NCBI GenBank assembly: GCA_016178435.1
Contig: JACOTK010000220.1
Coordinates: 1 to 24,921, forward strand
Direction of reading: 5' to 3'
Length of the DNA: 24,921 nt
Origin: Actinomycetota bacterium
GTDB lineage: Bacteria; Actinomycetota; Acidimicrobiia; Acidimicrobiales; CADCSY01
Below the pieces are notes generated by a model. It had not been told where the DNA came from. It worked only from the letters and a program-made list of their open reading frames with translations, and did no database searches. Shown here one piece after another: positions 14,703-22,315 of the stretch. How positions within the stretch are numbered: the stretch's first letter is position 1; the number at the start of each line of letters is the position of its first letter. A program made the position numbers and the translations under genes.

Positions 14703-16055
14703 TCAACCGCAGACTCGTTGCACGGCCCGGGCGAGGCGATCGACAGCAGCTTCGGCTCGGGCGGTCGTCGAGGCTTCTGCCATGACGCGGACCACCGGTT
14801 CGGTGCCACTTGCACGGACAAGCACCCGGCCGCGCTCACCGTGGTCGTTGAGGTCGGACTCGATCGCTGCGATCTCCTCGCCAAGCTCCTCGGCGATATC
14901 GGCTCGCCTGTTGGACACCGACACGTTGCGCAGGACCTGCGGCAGACGGGTCATGGCCTCGTCTGCCAACTCGGCCAGCGGTCGACCGGTACGACACACC
15001 ACGTCGAGCACCTGCACCCCGCTGAGGGTTCCGTCCCCGGTGGTGGCAAGGTCGGCAAAGATCACGTGGCCGGACTGCTCGCCACCGAGCGAGAACCCGC
15101 CGGCTTCGAGCGCCTCGAGCACATAACGGTCCCCGACGCCGGTCTCCAACACCGTCACCCCCCGCTCGGCCATGGCGAGGCGAAACCCCAGATTCGTCAT
15201 GACCGTCACCACCACGGTGTTGTCCCTCAACAACCCACGGGCGGCCATGTCAAGAGCGCAGATGGCGATGAGCTGATCTCCGTCGACGAGATTGCCACGA
15301 TGGTCAACCGCGACAACCCGATCGGCATCGCCGTCCAATGCGAGTCCAAGATCGGCATGCAGCGACAGGACCGCCCGCTGCAGGTTCGCCGGATGGGTCG
15401 AGCCACACCCGTCGTTGATGTTGCATCCGTCGGGATTGGATGCCAACACCTCGACAGTCGCCCCGAGACCCCGAAGGACCGCAGGCGCAACGTCGCTTGC
15501 CGCACCGTTGGCGCAGTCGAGCACGACGAAGAGGTCATCGAGCCCGCGACCTCCGACGGTGGCCGCCACCGCTTCGCCGTACCGCTCCGCAACGTCGGTG
15601 CGCTCCACGATCACACCAACGTCCGCTCCCGTCGGCACGTTCGACACTGCATTGGCTCCGGCACCCTGGATCAGGGCCAACTCCCGCTCGAACTGCGCTT
15701 CAAGGGCATCGGACAACTTCCTCCCGCCGGGAGCGAAGAGCTTCACGCCGTTGTCGCCGAACGGGTTGTGCGATGCCGAGATCACGGCCCCGGCGACACC
15801 CTCACGGGCCGACACCCAGGCCACCGCCGGCGTCGGGACGACGCCGGCGAGCTCCACGCGACAACCCTCACTTGCAAGGCCCGCCGCAATTGCCGACTCG
15901 ATGAGTCGGCCGGATCGGCGCGTGTCGCGACCGATCACGAGACGCCCGCCACCGAACACCCGAGCCGCGGCTCGTCCCAAGGCGAGCGCCAGCTCGGGTG
16001 TCAGCTCGGCATTGGCCTCACCGCGAACACCGTCGGTCCCGAACGACAGGGACAC
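14703..16055 (-). CDS. glmM: Phosphoglucosamine mutase
   Basis: 450 residues. It converts glucosamine-6-phosphate to glucosamine-1-phosphate for UDP-GlcNAc. MSLSFGTDGVRGEAN is the family start. ISASHNPFGDNGVK (92-105) holds the phosphoserine S95. DGDADR (241-246) binds Mg. GGEQSGHVIF is the sugar loop and RASGTEPVVRVM the phosphate-binding C-terminal loop. The start is GTG at 16055, 9 nt after the rpsI stop, with only a weak RBS, so coupling to rpsI is likely. It is followed by glmS, the preceding step of the pathway. The order rpsI-glmM-glmS is shared with mycobacteria. Confidence 0.97.
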   Translation of the reverse strand: MSLSFGTDGVRGEANAELTPELALALGRAAARVFGGGRLVIGRDTRRSGRLIESAIAAGLASEGCRVELAGVVPTPAVAWVSAREGVAGAVISASHNPFGDNGVKLFAPGGRKLSDALEAQFERELALIQGAGANAVSNVPTGADVGVIVERTDVAERYGEAVAATVGGRGLDDLFVVLDCANGAASDVAPAVLRGLGATVEVLASNPDGCNINDGCGSTHPANLQRAVLSLHADLGLALDGDADRVVAVDHRGNLVDGDQLIAICALDMAARGLLRDNTVVVTVMTNLGFRLAMAERGVTVLETGVGDRYVLEALEAGGFSLGGEQSGHVIFADLATTGDGTLSGVQVLDVVCRTGRPLAELADEAMTRLPQVLRNVSVSNRRADIAEELGEEIAAIESDLNDHGERGRVLVRASGTEPVVRVMAEASTTARAEAAVDRLARAVQRVCG

Positions 16056-16064
16056 AGGCGACCG

Positions 16065-16460
16065 TTACCGCTTCGAGTACTGAGGTGCCTTGCGGGCCTT
16101 CTTGAGGCCGTACTTCTTGCTTTCCTTCTCACGGGCGTCGCGGGTCAACAGACCGGCGCGCTTCAAGGGAATGCGCTGCTCGCCGTCAAGCTCGAGCAGG
16201 GCACGGGCAATGCCGAGTCGCAGTGCACCCGCTTGACCCGAGGTGCCGCCGCCGTCGAGGGTCGCATCGATGTCATAGGTCTCGGTGGTCTCGGTGAGGC
16301 GCAGCGGCTCGACCACGATCATGCGATGGGTCTCGGACGGGAAGTAGTTCTCGATCGGGCGCTTGTTGATGGTGATGACACCGGTGCCGGGACGAAAACG
16401 AACCCGGGCCACGGCGGCCTTGCGTCGGCCTGTGGATTGAACGAGGGGCTTGGTGGCCAT
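16065..16460 (-). CDS. rpsI: 30S ribosomal protein S9
   Basis: 131 residues. VQSTGRRKAAVARVRFRPGTG is the S9 N-terminal signature. GGGTSGQAGALRLGIARAL is the conserved core, and the basic tail ends KKARKAPQYSKR, the SKR terminus that reaches the P-site tRNA. An open frame runs much further upstream through rplM, but ATG at 16460 aligns with the family and has GGAGAAC 6-12 nt upstream. It follows rplM by 13 nt. Confidence 0.98.
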   Translation of the reverse strand: MATKPLVQSTGRRKAAVARVRFRPGTGVITINKRPIENYFPSETHRMIVVEPLRLTETTETYDIDATLDGGGTSGQAGALRLGIARALLELDGEQRIPLKRAGLLTRDAREKESKKYGLKKARKAPQYSKR

Positions 16461-16473
16461 GATTGCGTTCTCC

Positions 16474-16926
16474 TTAACCCTCTGCCCGGCGAGCCGACGG
16501 CAAGTCGAGCGGCACGGGCCCTTGGGCGGCATGAGGATGGTTGGGACCGGCGTACACCTTGAGCTTGTGGAACATCGATCGACCCAGGCGATTCTTGGGG
16601 AGCATGCCCCGTACCGCACGACGAACGACTTCCTCGGGCTTGTTGGCCATGAGATCGGTGTACACCGTGCTGCGCAGACCGCCCGGATAGCCCGAGTGAC
16701 GATACGCAAGCTTCTTGGAGGCCTTGTCGGCGGTGAGGACAACCTTGTCGGCGTTGATGACCACGACGTGATCGCCAGTGTCCATGTGCGGCGCATAGAT
16801 GGGCTTGTGCTTGCCGCGGAGCACCCTTGCCACCTCGGTCGCCAAACGGCCGAGGACGAGCCCTTCGGCGTCGACCACGTGCCAGGCGCGCTGGATATCG
16901 TTACTGGTTGGAGAGAACGTGGGCAC
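16474..16926 (-). CDS. rplM: 50S ribosomal protein L13
   Basis: 150 residues. RAWHVVDAEGLVLGRLATEVARVLRGKHKP is typical of L13, as are GDHVVVINADKVVLT, YRHSGYPGG, RAVRGMLPKNRLGR and KVYAGPNHPHAAQ. GTG at 16926 gives VPTFSPTSNDIQRAW, equivalent to the MPTYxPK start of actinobacterial L13, and has AAGAAGG about 5 nt upstream. Extending to 16995 is possible but not supported. First gene of the rplM-rpsI-glmM-glmS-acpS unit, with a promoter at 17011-17040 and a leader of about 80 nt. Confidence 0.97.
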   Translation of the reverse strand: MPTFSPTSNDIQRAWHVVDAEGLVLGRLATEVARVLRGKHKPIYAPHMDTGDHVVVINADKVVLTADKASKKLAYRHSGYPGGLRSTVYTDLMANKPEEVVRRAVRGMLPKNRLGRSMFHKLKVYAGPNHPHAAQGPVPLDLPSARRAEG

Positions 16927-17010
16927 AGGACCTTCTTCAATGACTTGTTTGACGAGCGGGACTCTTTGACAAGCTGCCTCGGCACGCACCCGCAATCGGG
17001 ACGGCTGCCA

Positions 17011-17040
17011 AGCATACGACGGCCCGACCCCATCTCACAA
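17011..17040 (-). promoter_or_regulatory. Promoter of the rplM operon
   Basis: TTGTGA (17040-17035), an 18-bp spacer and TATGCT (17016-17011) on the minus strand resemble a sigma-70 family promoter. The predicted start near 17005 leaves a leader of about 78 nt before rplM. The same TATGCT -10 occurs in the infA promoter. Confidence 0.6.
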
Positions 17041-17061
17041 CCTGTGCTCGTTCCCAACCCT

Positions 17062-17091
17062 CTGGCAGGCCGGCGGTCTCTGCCTTAGGCT
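17062..17091 (+). promoter_or_regulatory. Candidate promoter of the thiolase gene
   Basis: CTGGCA (17062-17067), 18 bp, then TAGGCT (17086-17091). Transcription would start near 17098, giving a ~28-nt leader that contains the AGGAGAG Shine-Dalgarno at 17113-17119 (7 nt before the GTG). The -35 is weak. It is back-to-back with the rplM promoter in a 200-bp divergent region. Confidence 0.4.
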
Positions 17092-17126
17092 TCGGAGGTT
17101 ACACCACCAAACCAGGAGAGATCACC

Positions 17127-18296
17127 GTGGAAGAAGCAGTCATCGTCGCCACCGCGCGCAGCCCGATCGGACGGGCCAACAAGGGTTCACTCATCGATGT
17201 CCGAGCCGACGAGCTCGTCGCCGACATCGTCCGAGCCCTGGTCGCCAAGGTTCCCCAGCTCGATCCGACGGAGATCGACGACCTGATCTGCGGCAACGTC
17301 GCCCAGGCCGGGGAGACCGGCTTCAACATCGCCCGCGTCGCAGGAATCCTTGCCGGCCTTCCCTTGAGCGTGCCCGGCCACACCGTACAGCGCTTCTGCG
17401 CGTCGAGCCTTCAGGCCATCAACTCCGCAGCGAACTCGATCAAGGTCGGCCAAGGTCACGTCTACATCGCCGCCGGCGTCGAGAAGACATCGGTCCCGCC
17501 CGACGCCCCCAACAACATGGCGGCCATGATCGCCGGTGTGAACCCCAAGCTGTTCGGGAGCACCGAGGGCATGCCCAACATCTACATCCCCATGGGCATG
17601 ACCGCCGAGAACGTCGTCGACAAGTACGGCGTCAAGCGCGAGGACATGGATGCCTTCGCCAAGCTCAGCCAGGACCGCGCCGTGGCCGCCCAGGCGAGCG
17701 GCTTCTTCGAGCGGGAGATCACCCCGATCACCAAGGCCGACGGCACCGTCGTGACCACCGATGACTGCCCCCGGGCAGGTACCGAGGTGGAGAAGCTTGC
17801 ACAGCTCAAGCCTTCCTTCCGTCCCGACGGCAGCGTCACCGCCGGCAACTCCTGCCCACTCAACGATGGCGCCGCCGCCGTCATGATCATGAGCCTCACC
17901 AAGGCCAAGCAGCTCGGCCTCAAGCCGATGGCGCGCATCGTCACCACCGCGCAGAGCGGCAACGAGCCCGAGCTGATGGGCGTCGCACCCATCGATGCGA
18001 TTCCCAGGGCCCTCAAGCTTGCCGGGCTGACCATCGCCGACATCGGCGTGGTCGAGCTGAACGAGGCTTTCGCCGCCCAGGTGCTGCCCGTGTGCGAGGT
18101 CACCGGGATCGACATCGAGACCCAGCTCAACCCACACGGTGGCGCCATTGCCCTCGGCCACCCATTCGGCTCGACGGGCGCCCGCATCATGACAACGCTC
18201 ATCAACGACCTGGAGACCCTCGACAAGACCTTCGGCATGGAGACCATGTGTGCCGCCGGCGGCATGGCCATGGCCACGATCATCGAGCGGATCTAG
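17127..18296 (+). CDS. Acetyl-CoA C-acyltransferase (thiolase)
   Basis: 389 residues, standard thiolase length. VQRFCASSLQAIN carries the acyl-accepting cysteine C91. NEAFAAQ (312-318) is the conserved thiolase motif. NPHGGAIALGHPFGSTGAR (336-353) gives H345, and MCAAGGMAMA gives the second cysteine C375. It carries out thiolytic cleavage or condensation of acyl-CoAs. The chain-length range (FadA-like beta-oxidation or acetoacetyl-CoA type) cannot be fixed here. GTG at 17127 with AGGAGAG upstream. It stands alone on the plus strand between the divergent rplM and convergent truA, with its own promoter and terminator, so it is an independent insertion into the ribosomal-protein gene order. A tandem repeat begins 10 bp after the stop. 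Confidence 0.93.
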   Translation: MEEAVIVATARSPIGRANKGSLIDVRADELVADIVRALVAKVPQLDPTEIDDLICGNVAQAGETGFNIARVAGILAGLPLSVPGHTVQRFCASSLQAINSAANSIKVGQGHVYIAAGVEKTSVPPDAPNNMAAMIAGVNPKLFGSTEGMPNIYIPMGMTAENVVDKYGVKREDMDAFAKLSQDRAVAAQASGFFEREITPITKADGTVVTTDDCPRAGTEVEKLAQLKPSFRPDGSVTAGNSCPLNDGAAAVMIMSLTKAKQLGLKPMARIVTTAQSGNEPELMGVAPIDAIPRALKLAGLTIADIGVVELNEAFAAQVLPVCEVTGIDIETQLNPHGGAIALGHPFGSTGARIMTTLINDLETLDKTFGMETMCAAGGMAMATIIERI

Positions 18297-18305
18297 ATCC
18301 TCGAT

Positions 18306-18365
18306 CACATCCGGTTCGAGCACATCCGGTTCGAGCACATCCGGTTCGAGCACATCCGGTTCGAG
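18306..18365. repeat. Tandem repeat, 4 perfect copies of a 15-bp unit
   Basis: CACATCCGGTTCGAG occurs at 18306-18320, 18321-18335, 18336-18350 and 18351-18365, all identical, followed by a degenerate start of a fifth copy (CACACCGGA). It lies between the thiolase stop and its terminator. The period is five codons and the frame continues the thiolase frame beyond its TAG, reading HIRFE four times, but the protein is complete before it. Confidence 0.95.
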
Positions 18366-18402
18366 CACACCGGAGAAGTGCGCCGGATGCTCACGCTCTC
18401 CC

Positions 18403-18455
18403 GCCCATGCCGGCAGGACCCGTTCAAGCGGGTCCTGCCGGCATGGGCCTTTTTT
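18403..18455 (+). terminator. Strong intrinsic terminator of the thiolase gene, overlapping the 3' end of truA
   Basis: A perfect 20-bp stem (18403-18422 with 18429-18448) with a 6-nt loop TTCAAG is followed on the plus strand by CTTTTTT (18449-18455). The truA stop codon (18426-18424) lies inside the loop, so the right arm and T-run also encode the last truA codons. On the minus strand the hairpin is not followed by a T-run, so it should act mainly on the thiolase transcript. Confidence 0.93.
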
Positions 18456-19350
18456 CGCTCTCTGCGCCGGCGGCGGCCCGAGGGTCGTCGTATCGAACCC
18501 GCCACAGCATCAACCCGTGCGGCGGGGCCACCTGTCCGGCCTTCGATCGATCGCGACTGCGCAGGATCCCGCACATGTCACCCGGACGCTTCTTGCCCGA
18601 TCCCATCTCCACCAACGTGCCGACGATGCTTCGCACCATCTGGTGACAAAATGCACCGGCCTCGATGTCGAACCGCAACCACCCGGCACCGAGGTCATGC
18701 CACCCAGCACTCTGGACACGACGCACCAGTGGCTTCGCTTCGCTCCCATCAGGGACCTTTGGACGTCGACAGAACGCCGAGAAATCGTGGGAGCCGATCA
18801 AGGGGTCACAGCCGAGTCGCAAGGCCGACAGGTCCAATGGCGTCTCCACGTGCCATGCGGTGTCGGTTGAAAATGGGTCCGGCACAGGTCGGTTCATGAT
18901 CGTGTACCGATAGCTCCGCGCAACGGCACTGTGTCGGGCATCGAAGTCGTTCGCGACGATTGCCGCGTCACGTACCGCCACGGCAGGCGCACACAGCTTG
19001 TTGATCGATCGACTCAGGTGAACGAGGTCGAGGGTGGGGTGGTCGGTATCGAAACTCACCACCTGGCCCCACGCGTGCACACCGGCATCGGTGCGCCCCG
19101 CACAGGCGAGGGTGATCGGCCTGCCGAGAACTCGTTCGAGTGCCTCGGTCAACACGCCTCCAACGGTTCTGGCGCCCGGATTCACCGCGAAGCCGGCAAA
19201 ACCGGCCCCATGGTAGGCAACCGTCATCCGAACGCGAACCGACGGGCCACGAAGGCCCGTCGAAGGTTGTTCCCGGCTCACTCGTCCTACGGCCTCGTCG
19301 AACAGCGTTGGCGACTCGATATGGGCACCACTGGGTCTGACGCCGCCCAC
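18424..19350 (-). CDS. truA: tRNA pseudouridine(38-40) synthase TruA
   Basis: 308 residues from GTG at 19350. VRVRMTVAYHGAGFAGFA starts the conserved part at residue 38. CAGRTDAGVHAWGQ (83-96) contains the catalytic aspartate D88. ARSYRYTIMNRP, GSHDFSAFCRRP and FCHQMVRSIVGTLVEMG are TruA signatures. TruA makes pseudouridine 38-40 in tRNA anticodon stems. About 37 residues precede the conserved start. GTG at 19350 lies 9 nt after rplQ, but a later start such as V38 cannot be excluded. The last residues, PMPAGPA, are encoded by the right arm of the thiolase terminator. Terminal gene of the infA-rpoA-rplQ unit. Confidence 0.95.
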   Translation of the reverse strand: MGGVRPSGAHIESPTLFDEAVGRVSREQPSTGLRGPSVRVRMTVAYHGAGFAGFAVNPGARTVGGVLTEALERVLGRPITLACAGRTDAGVHAWGQVVSFDTDHPTLDLVHLSRSINKLCAPAVAVRDAAIVANDFDARHSAVARSYRYTIMNRPVPDPFSTDTAWHVETPLDLSALRLGCDPLIGSHDFSAFCRRPKVPDGSEAKPLVRRVQSAGWHDLGAGWLRFDIEAGAFCHQMVRSIVGTLVEMGSGKKRPGDMCGILRSRDRSKAGQVAPPHGLMLWRVRYDDPRAAAGAESEKRPMPAGPA

Positions 19351-19359
19351 CGCCGGCTT

Positions 19360-19722
19360 TCAGACCAATTCGATACGAGCCATTGGCGCATTGTCACCGT
19401 GGCGTGGCCCGAGCTTGAGGATTCTGGTGTAGCCGCCGTTGCGATGTGCATAGCGTGGCCCGATCTCCTCGAAGAGCTTGTGGGCCATGTCCTTGTCACC
19501 GAGAAACGCCATCACCTGACGATGCTGGTGCAAGCCACCCTTCTTGGCCTTGGTGATGATCTTCTCGGCCACCGGGCGAATCGCCTTGGCCTTGGCCTCG
19601 GTCGTGACGATGCCTTCCGCTGCGATCAGGGATGCAACAAGGTTCGCGAACATCAGACGCTCATGTGAGGCTGACCCTCCGAACCTCTTTCCCTTGGTCG
19701 GGGTACCGGGCTTCAGGGACAT
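19360..19722 (-). CDS. rplQ: 50S ribosomal protein L17
   Basis: 120 residues. GKRFGGSASHERLMFANLVASLI matches the L17 N-terminal region (RLGRxxxHRxAMLRNLxTSLI), followed by ITTxxKAK-like VTTEAKAKAIRPVAEKIITKAK. The end RILKLGPRHGDNAPMARIEL is the conserved C-terminus. ATG at 19722 is 3 nt after the rpoA stop, the usual rpoA-rplQ arrangement. Confidence 0.97.
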   Translation of the reverse strand: MSLKPGTPTKGKRFGGSASHERLMFANLVASLIAAEGIVTTEAKAKAIRPVAEKIITKAKKGGLHQHRQVMAFLGDKDMAHKLFEEIGPRYAHRNGGYTRILKLGPRHGDNAPMARIELV

Positions 19723-19725
19723 CCT

Positions 19726-20664
19726 CTACTCCTTGCTCCGCAGCGAAAGGCCGCGCTCGTCGAGCTTTTCCATGATCTCGTCAAGCGACTTCTGTCCGAA
19801 GTTGGTGATCGCCAACAAGTCGTCCTCCGACTTGCGCAGCAACTCACCAATGGTGTTGATCTGCCCACGCTTGAGGCAATTCCGGGGACGCTCCGAAAGA
19901 TCCAGGTCTTCGATGGGAAGATCGATGTCGGGAGAACCGGTGCTCGCCCCGGCCACTTCACCGAGCTCGAGGCCGATGGGGGCGTCGCTCATGTCCGCGA
20001 CAAGCGCAACGAGCGAGCGCAGGGTGTCGCCGGCCGACGCGAGGGCTTCCTTGGGTGTGATCGAGCCATCGGTCTCGATGTCGAGCACGAGACGGTCGAA
20101 GTTGGTCGACTGCTCGACTCGCGTCGGCTCGACGGTGAAGGTCACCCGTCGCACGGGTGAGAAGATCGAGTCGATGGGGATGACCCCAATCGTGGATGGA
20201 CGATTGGTCCGGTCCGCCGACACGTAACCACGGCCGAGCTCGATGGTGAGGTCGACAGCCAGGTGGCCCTTGTCGTTCAGCGTCGCCAGAACGAGGTCGG
20301 GGTTCAACACCTCGATGTCGGAGGTCAACGCGATGGCCGCAGCGGTGACCTGACCCGGTCCGCGAACGTCAAGGCGACAGGTGACCGGCTCCTCGCTTGT
20401 GGAGACGATCACCAGGTCCTTCAGATTGAGGATGATGTCGGTCACGTCCTCGACGACGCCGGCGATCGTCGAGAACTCGTGGAGGGCGTCGTCGAAACGC
20501 ACCTGCGTCACAGCTGCTCCGGGAATCGATGAAAGCAGTGTTCGCCTCAGCGAGTTGCCGATGGTGTGCCCAAAGCCAGGCTCGAGCGGACCGATTGCAA
20601 ACCGCTGACGACCTGCGACGGGCTCGCCCAAAGGCTCAATGGTTGGACGTTGGATGACCAGCAT
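19726..20664 (-). CDS. rpoA: DNA-directed RNA polymerase subunit alpha
   Basis: 312 residues from ATG at 20664. The N-terminal domain has FAIGPLEPGFGHTIGNSLRR (dimer interface and RpoB/RpoC assembly), then LLSSIPGAAVTQVRFDDALHEFSTI and VVEDVTDIILNLK. The C-terminal domain, about 240-308, has LSERPRNCLKRGQINTIGEL and KSEDDLLAITNFGQKSLDEI, the helix-hairpin-helix that contacts UP elements and activators. An ATG six codons earlier is possible, but MLVIQRPTIE aligns with the family start and AAGGGG lies 9-14 nt upstream. It follows rpsD by 66 nt. Confidence 0.97.
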   Translation of the reverse strand: MLVIQRPTIEPLGEPVAGRQRFAIGPLEPGFGHTIGNSLRRTLLSSIPGAAVTQVRFDDALHEFSTIAGVVEDVTDIILNLKDLVIVSTSEEPVTCRLDVRGPGQVTAAAIALTSDIEVLNPDLVLATLNDKGHLAVDLTIELGRGYVSADRTNRPSTIGVIPIDSIFSPVRRVTFTVEPTRVEQSTNFDRLVLDIETDGSITPKEALASAGDTLRSLVALVADMSDAPIGLELGEVAGASTGSPDIDLPIEDLDLSERPRNCLKRGQINTIGELLRKSEDDLLAITNFGQKSLDEIMEKLDERGLSLRSKE

Positions 20665-20730
20665 AAACAAGGTCCCCTTCAACTTCGAGAGGTGATCAGA
20701 GTACGGACCCGGGCTGCGCCCAGGGCATTG

Positions 20731-21360
20731 CTACTTGCTGTAGAGCTCGACGATCAGCTGCTCACGCACCGGAATGTCGATCTGTTCGCGCAGAGGAAGA
20801 TCGCGAACGTTGACCGATGCCCCTTCACCGACACGCTCGAGCCAGCCCGGTACCTGGCGATCGATGGTCTCGATGTTGTGACGGACGACGATCATGGCCT
20901 TGGCCTTGTCGCCGAGCTCCACGACATCACCCTTGCGCACGGTGTACGACGGGATGGTGACCCGCCGACCGTTCACCTTGATGTGGCCATGGCGAACAAG
21001 CTGGCGAGCCTGTGCCCGACTGGCTCCCCACCCGGCACGAAAAGCGACGTTGTCCAGCCGAAGCTCGAGCATGCGCAACAGGTTCTCGCCCGTCACGCCC
21101 TTCTGGCGGTTTGCCTCGCGGTAGAGGTTGCGGAACTGCTTTTCCATCAGCCCGTAGATTCGCCGGGCCTTCTGCTTCTCCCGAAGCTGGACCAGGTACT
21201 CGGAGTCCTTGCGGCGGAGTTGGGTGCGGCCGTGGTCGCCCGGAGGATAGGGGCGACGCTCGATGGGACACTTCATGGTGTCGCACTTCGAGCCCTTCAG
21301 GAAGAGCTTCATCTTCTCGCGACGGCACAGACGACAGACGGGACCGGTGTAACGAGCCAT
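20731..21360 (-). CDS. rpsD: 30S ribosomal protein S4 (zinc-binding form)
   Basis: 209 residues. MARYTGPVCRLCRREKMKLF and the following C26 and C31 give a four-cysteine N-terminal zinc site (C9, C12, C26, C31), so this is the C+ form. MLELRLDNVAFRAGWGASRAQARQLVRHGHIKVNG is the S4 RNA-binding domain. The end is EQLIVELYSK. ATG at 21360 is 3 nt after the rpsK stop. The C+ form usually goes with zinc sufficiency. A zinc-free paralogue, if any, is not in the window. Confidence 0.98.
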   Translation of the reverse strand: MARYTGPVCRLCRREKMKLFLKGSKCDTMKCPIERRPYPPGDHGRTQLRRKDSEYLVQLREKQKARRIYGLMEKQFRNLYREANRQKGVTGENLLRMLELRLDNVAFRAGWGASRAQARQLVRHGHIKVNGRRVTIPSYTVRKGDVVELGDKAKAMIVVRHNIETIDRQVPGWLERVGEGASVNVRDLPLREQIDIPVREQLIVELYSK

Positions 21361-21363
21361 GAC

Positions 21364-21762
21364 TCAGACCCTCCGGCGCTTCGGTGGACGACAGCCATTG
21401 TGAGGCACGGGCGTGACATCCTTGATGCCGGAAACCTCGATGCCGGCACTCATGATCGATCGGATGGCGGTCTCACGCCCGGAACCCGGACCCTTCACCA
21501 CCACATCGACCTTGCGAACGCCGTGCTCCATGGCCTGGCGAGCGCACTGATCGGCGGCCATCTGTGCCGCAAACGGCGTCGACTTGCGCGACCCCTTGAA
21601 TCCCACGTTTCCCGCCGAGGACCACGCCAGGACGTTGCCGTCCTGGTCCGTGATGCTGATGATGGTGTTGTTGAACGAACTCTTGATGTGAGCCACCCCA
21701 TAGGTGACATTTTTCCGTTCCTTGCGGCGAGGTCGACGCCCGCCGGGCTTTGGCTTGGCCAT
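21364..21762 (-). CDS. rpsK: 30S ribosomal protein S11
   Basis: 132 residues. KNVTYGVAHIKSSFNNTIIS is the S11 opening, with SSAGNVGFKGSRKSTPFAAQ in the core and VTPVPHNGCRPPKRRRV at the C-terminus. A longer frame to 21885 overlaps rpsM and is rejected. ATG at 21762 shares one base with the rpsM stop (TAATG), pointing to translational coupling. Confidence 0.98.
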   Translation of the reverse strand: MAKPKPGGRRPRRKERKNVTYGVAHIKSSFNNTIISITDQDGNVLAWSSAGNVGFKGSRKSTPFAAQMAADQCARQAMEHGVRKVDVVVKGPGSGRETAIRSIMSAGIEVSGIKDVTPVPHNGCRPPKRRRV

Positions 21763-22139
21763 TACTTGCGTACCTTCTTCTTGCCGGCGACGGTCTTCTT
21801 GGGCCCCTTGCGAGTACGGGCATTCGTATGGGTGCGCTGTCCGTGCACGGGCAAGCCCTTGCGGTGACGCAACCCCTGATAGCAACCGATTTCCATCTTG
21901 CGCTTGATGTCCTGAGAGACTTCCCGCCGAAGATCGCCCTCGACCTGATAGTTCTCGTCCACATAGGCGCGGATCTTGTTGACCTCGTCATCGGTGAGGT
22001 CGCGCACGCGGGTGTTCCTGTCGACATCGACCGCTGTGCAGATGTTCGCTGCACGAGTCGGTCCGATGCCGAAGATGTAGGTGAGGGAGATCTCCAACCG
22101 CTTCTCGCGGGGAATGTCGACTCCGGAAATTCGGGCCAT
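21762..22139 (-). CDS. rpsM: 30S ribosomal protein S13
   Basis: 125 residues. MARISGVDIPREKRLEISLTYIFGIG is the standard S13 start. The body has RVRDLTDDEVNKIRAYVDEN and CYQGLRHRKGLPVHGQRTHTNARTRKG, and the lysine-rich tail ends KKKVRK. ATG at 22139 is 5 nt after rpmJ. Overlaps rpsK by 1 nt. Confidence 0.98.
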   Translation of the reverse strand: MARISGVDIPREKRLEISLTYIFGIGPTRAANICTAVDVDRNTRVRDLTDDEVNKIRAYVDENYQVEGDLRREVSQDIKRKMEIGCYQGLRHRKGLPVHGQRTHTNARTRKGPKKTVAGKKKVRK

Positions 22140-22144
22140 ATGCG

Positions 22145-22258
22145 TTACCCCTGCCGCTGCTTGTGACGCGGATTGGTGCAGATGACCTGGACGCGACCAT
22201 GGCGTCGAATCACCTTGCACTTCTCGCAAATCTTCTTGACACTGGGACGGACTTTCAT
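22145..22258 (-). CDS. rpmJ: 50S ribosomal protein L36
   Basis: 37 residues, the standard size. MKVRPSVKKICEKCKVIRRH continues to GRVQVICTNPRHKQRQG. The zinc ligands C11, C14, C27 and H32 are all present, so it is the C+ form, like S4 in the same operon. ATG at 22258 and TAA at 22145-22147. It lies between infA and rpsM as in other bacteria. Confidence 0.98.
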   Translation of the reverse strand: MKVRPSVKKICEKCKVIRRHGRVQVICTNPRHKQRQG

Positions 22259-22315
22259 TGCGTGGTCCTCGGTACTAGGGAACCGGACTGCGGCCGAAAC
22301 ATCGGCCGGATGCAC

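Noticed and set aside
14076..16562. Very long plus-strand open frame (828 codons) opposite glmS, glmM, rpsI and rplM
   Set aside because: It is a high-GC shadow of several clearly real minus-strand genes. Its translation is rich in H, G and R with no domain pattern, and it crosses several real gene borders.
16461..17057. rpsI read as a 330-residue fusion with an upstream part
   Set aside because: The upstream frame is an out-of-frame reading of rplM. S9 has its own RBS and a family-consistent ATG at 16460.
18306..18365. tRNA T-arm-like GGTTCGAG in the 15-bp repeat (possible tRNA or tRNA fragment)
   Set aside because: No acceptor stem, D-arm or anticodon arm can be built around it, and the unit is simply repeated four times.
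18306..18365. Short CRISPR-like array
   Set aside because: Copies are directly adjacent with no spacers, and no cas genes are present.
17187..18368. Minus-strand open frame of 393 codons beginning with LEPDV repeats, opposite the thiolase
   Set aside because: Shadow of the thiolase. Its start lies in the 15-bp tandem repeat and the translation has low complexity. The thiolase has all catalytic residues and an RBS.
20709..20723. Hairpin (6-bp stem, 3-nt loop) between rpsD and rpoA as an S4 control site or terminator
   Set aside because: Short, contains a G-T pair, has no T-run, and such stems are frequent in high-GC spacers. S4 autoregulation, where known, acts at another site in the operon.
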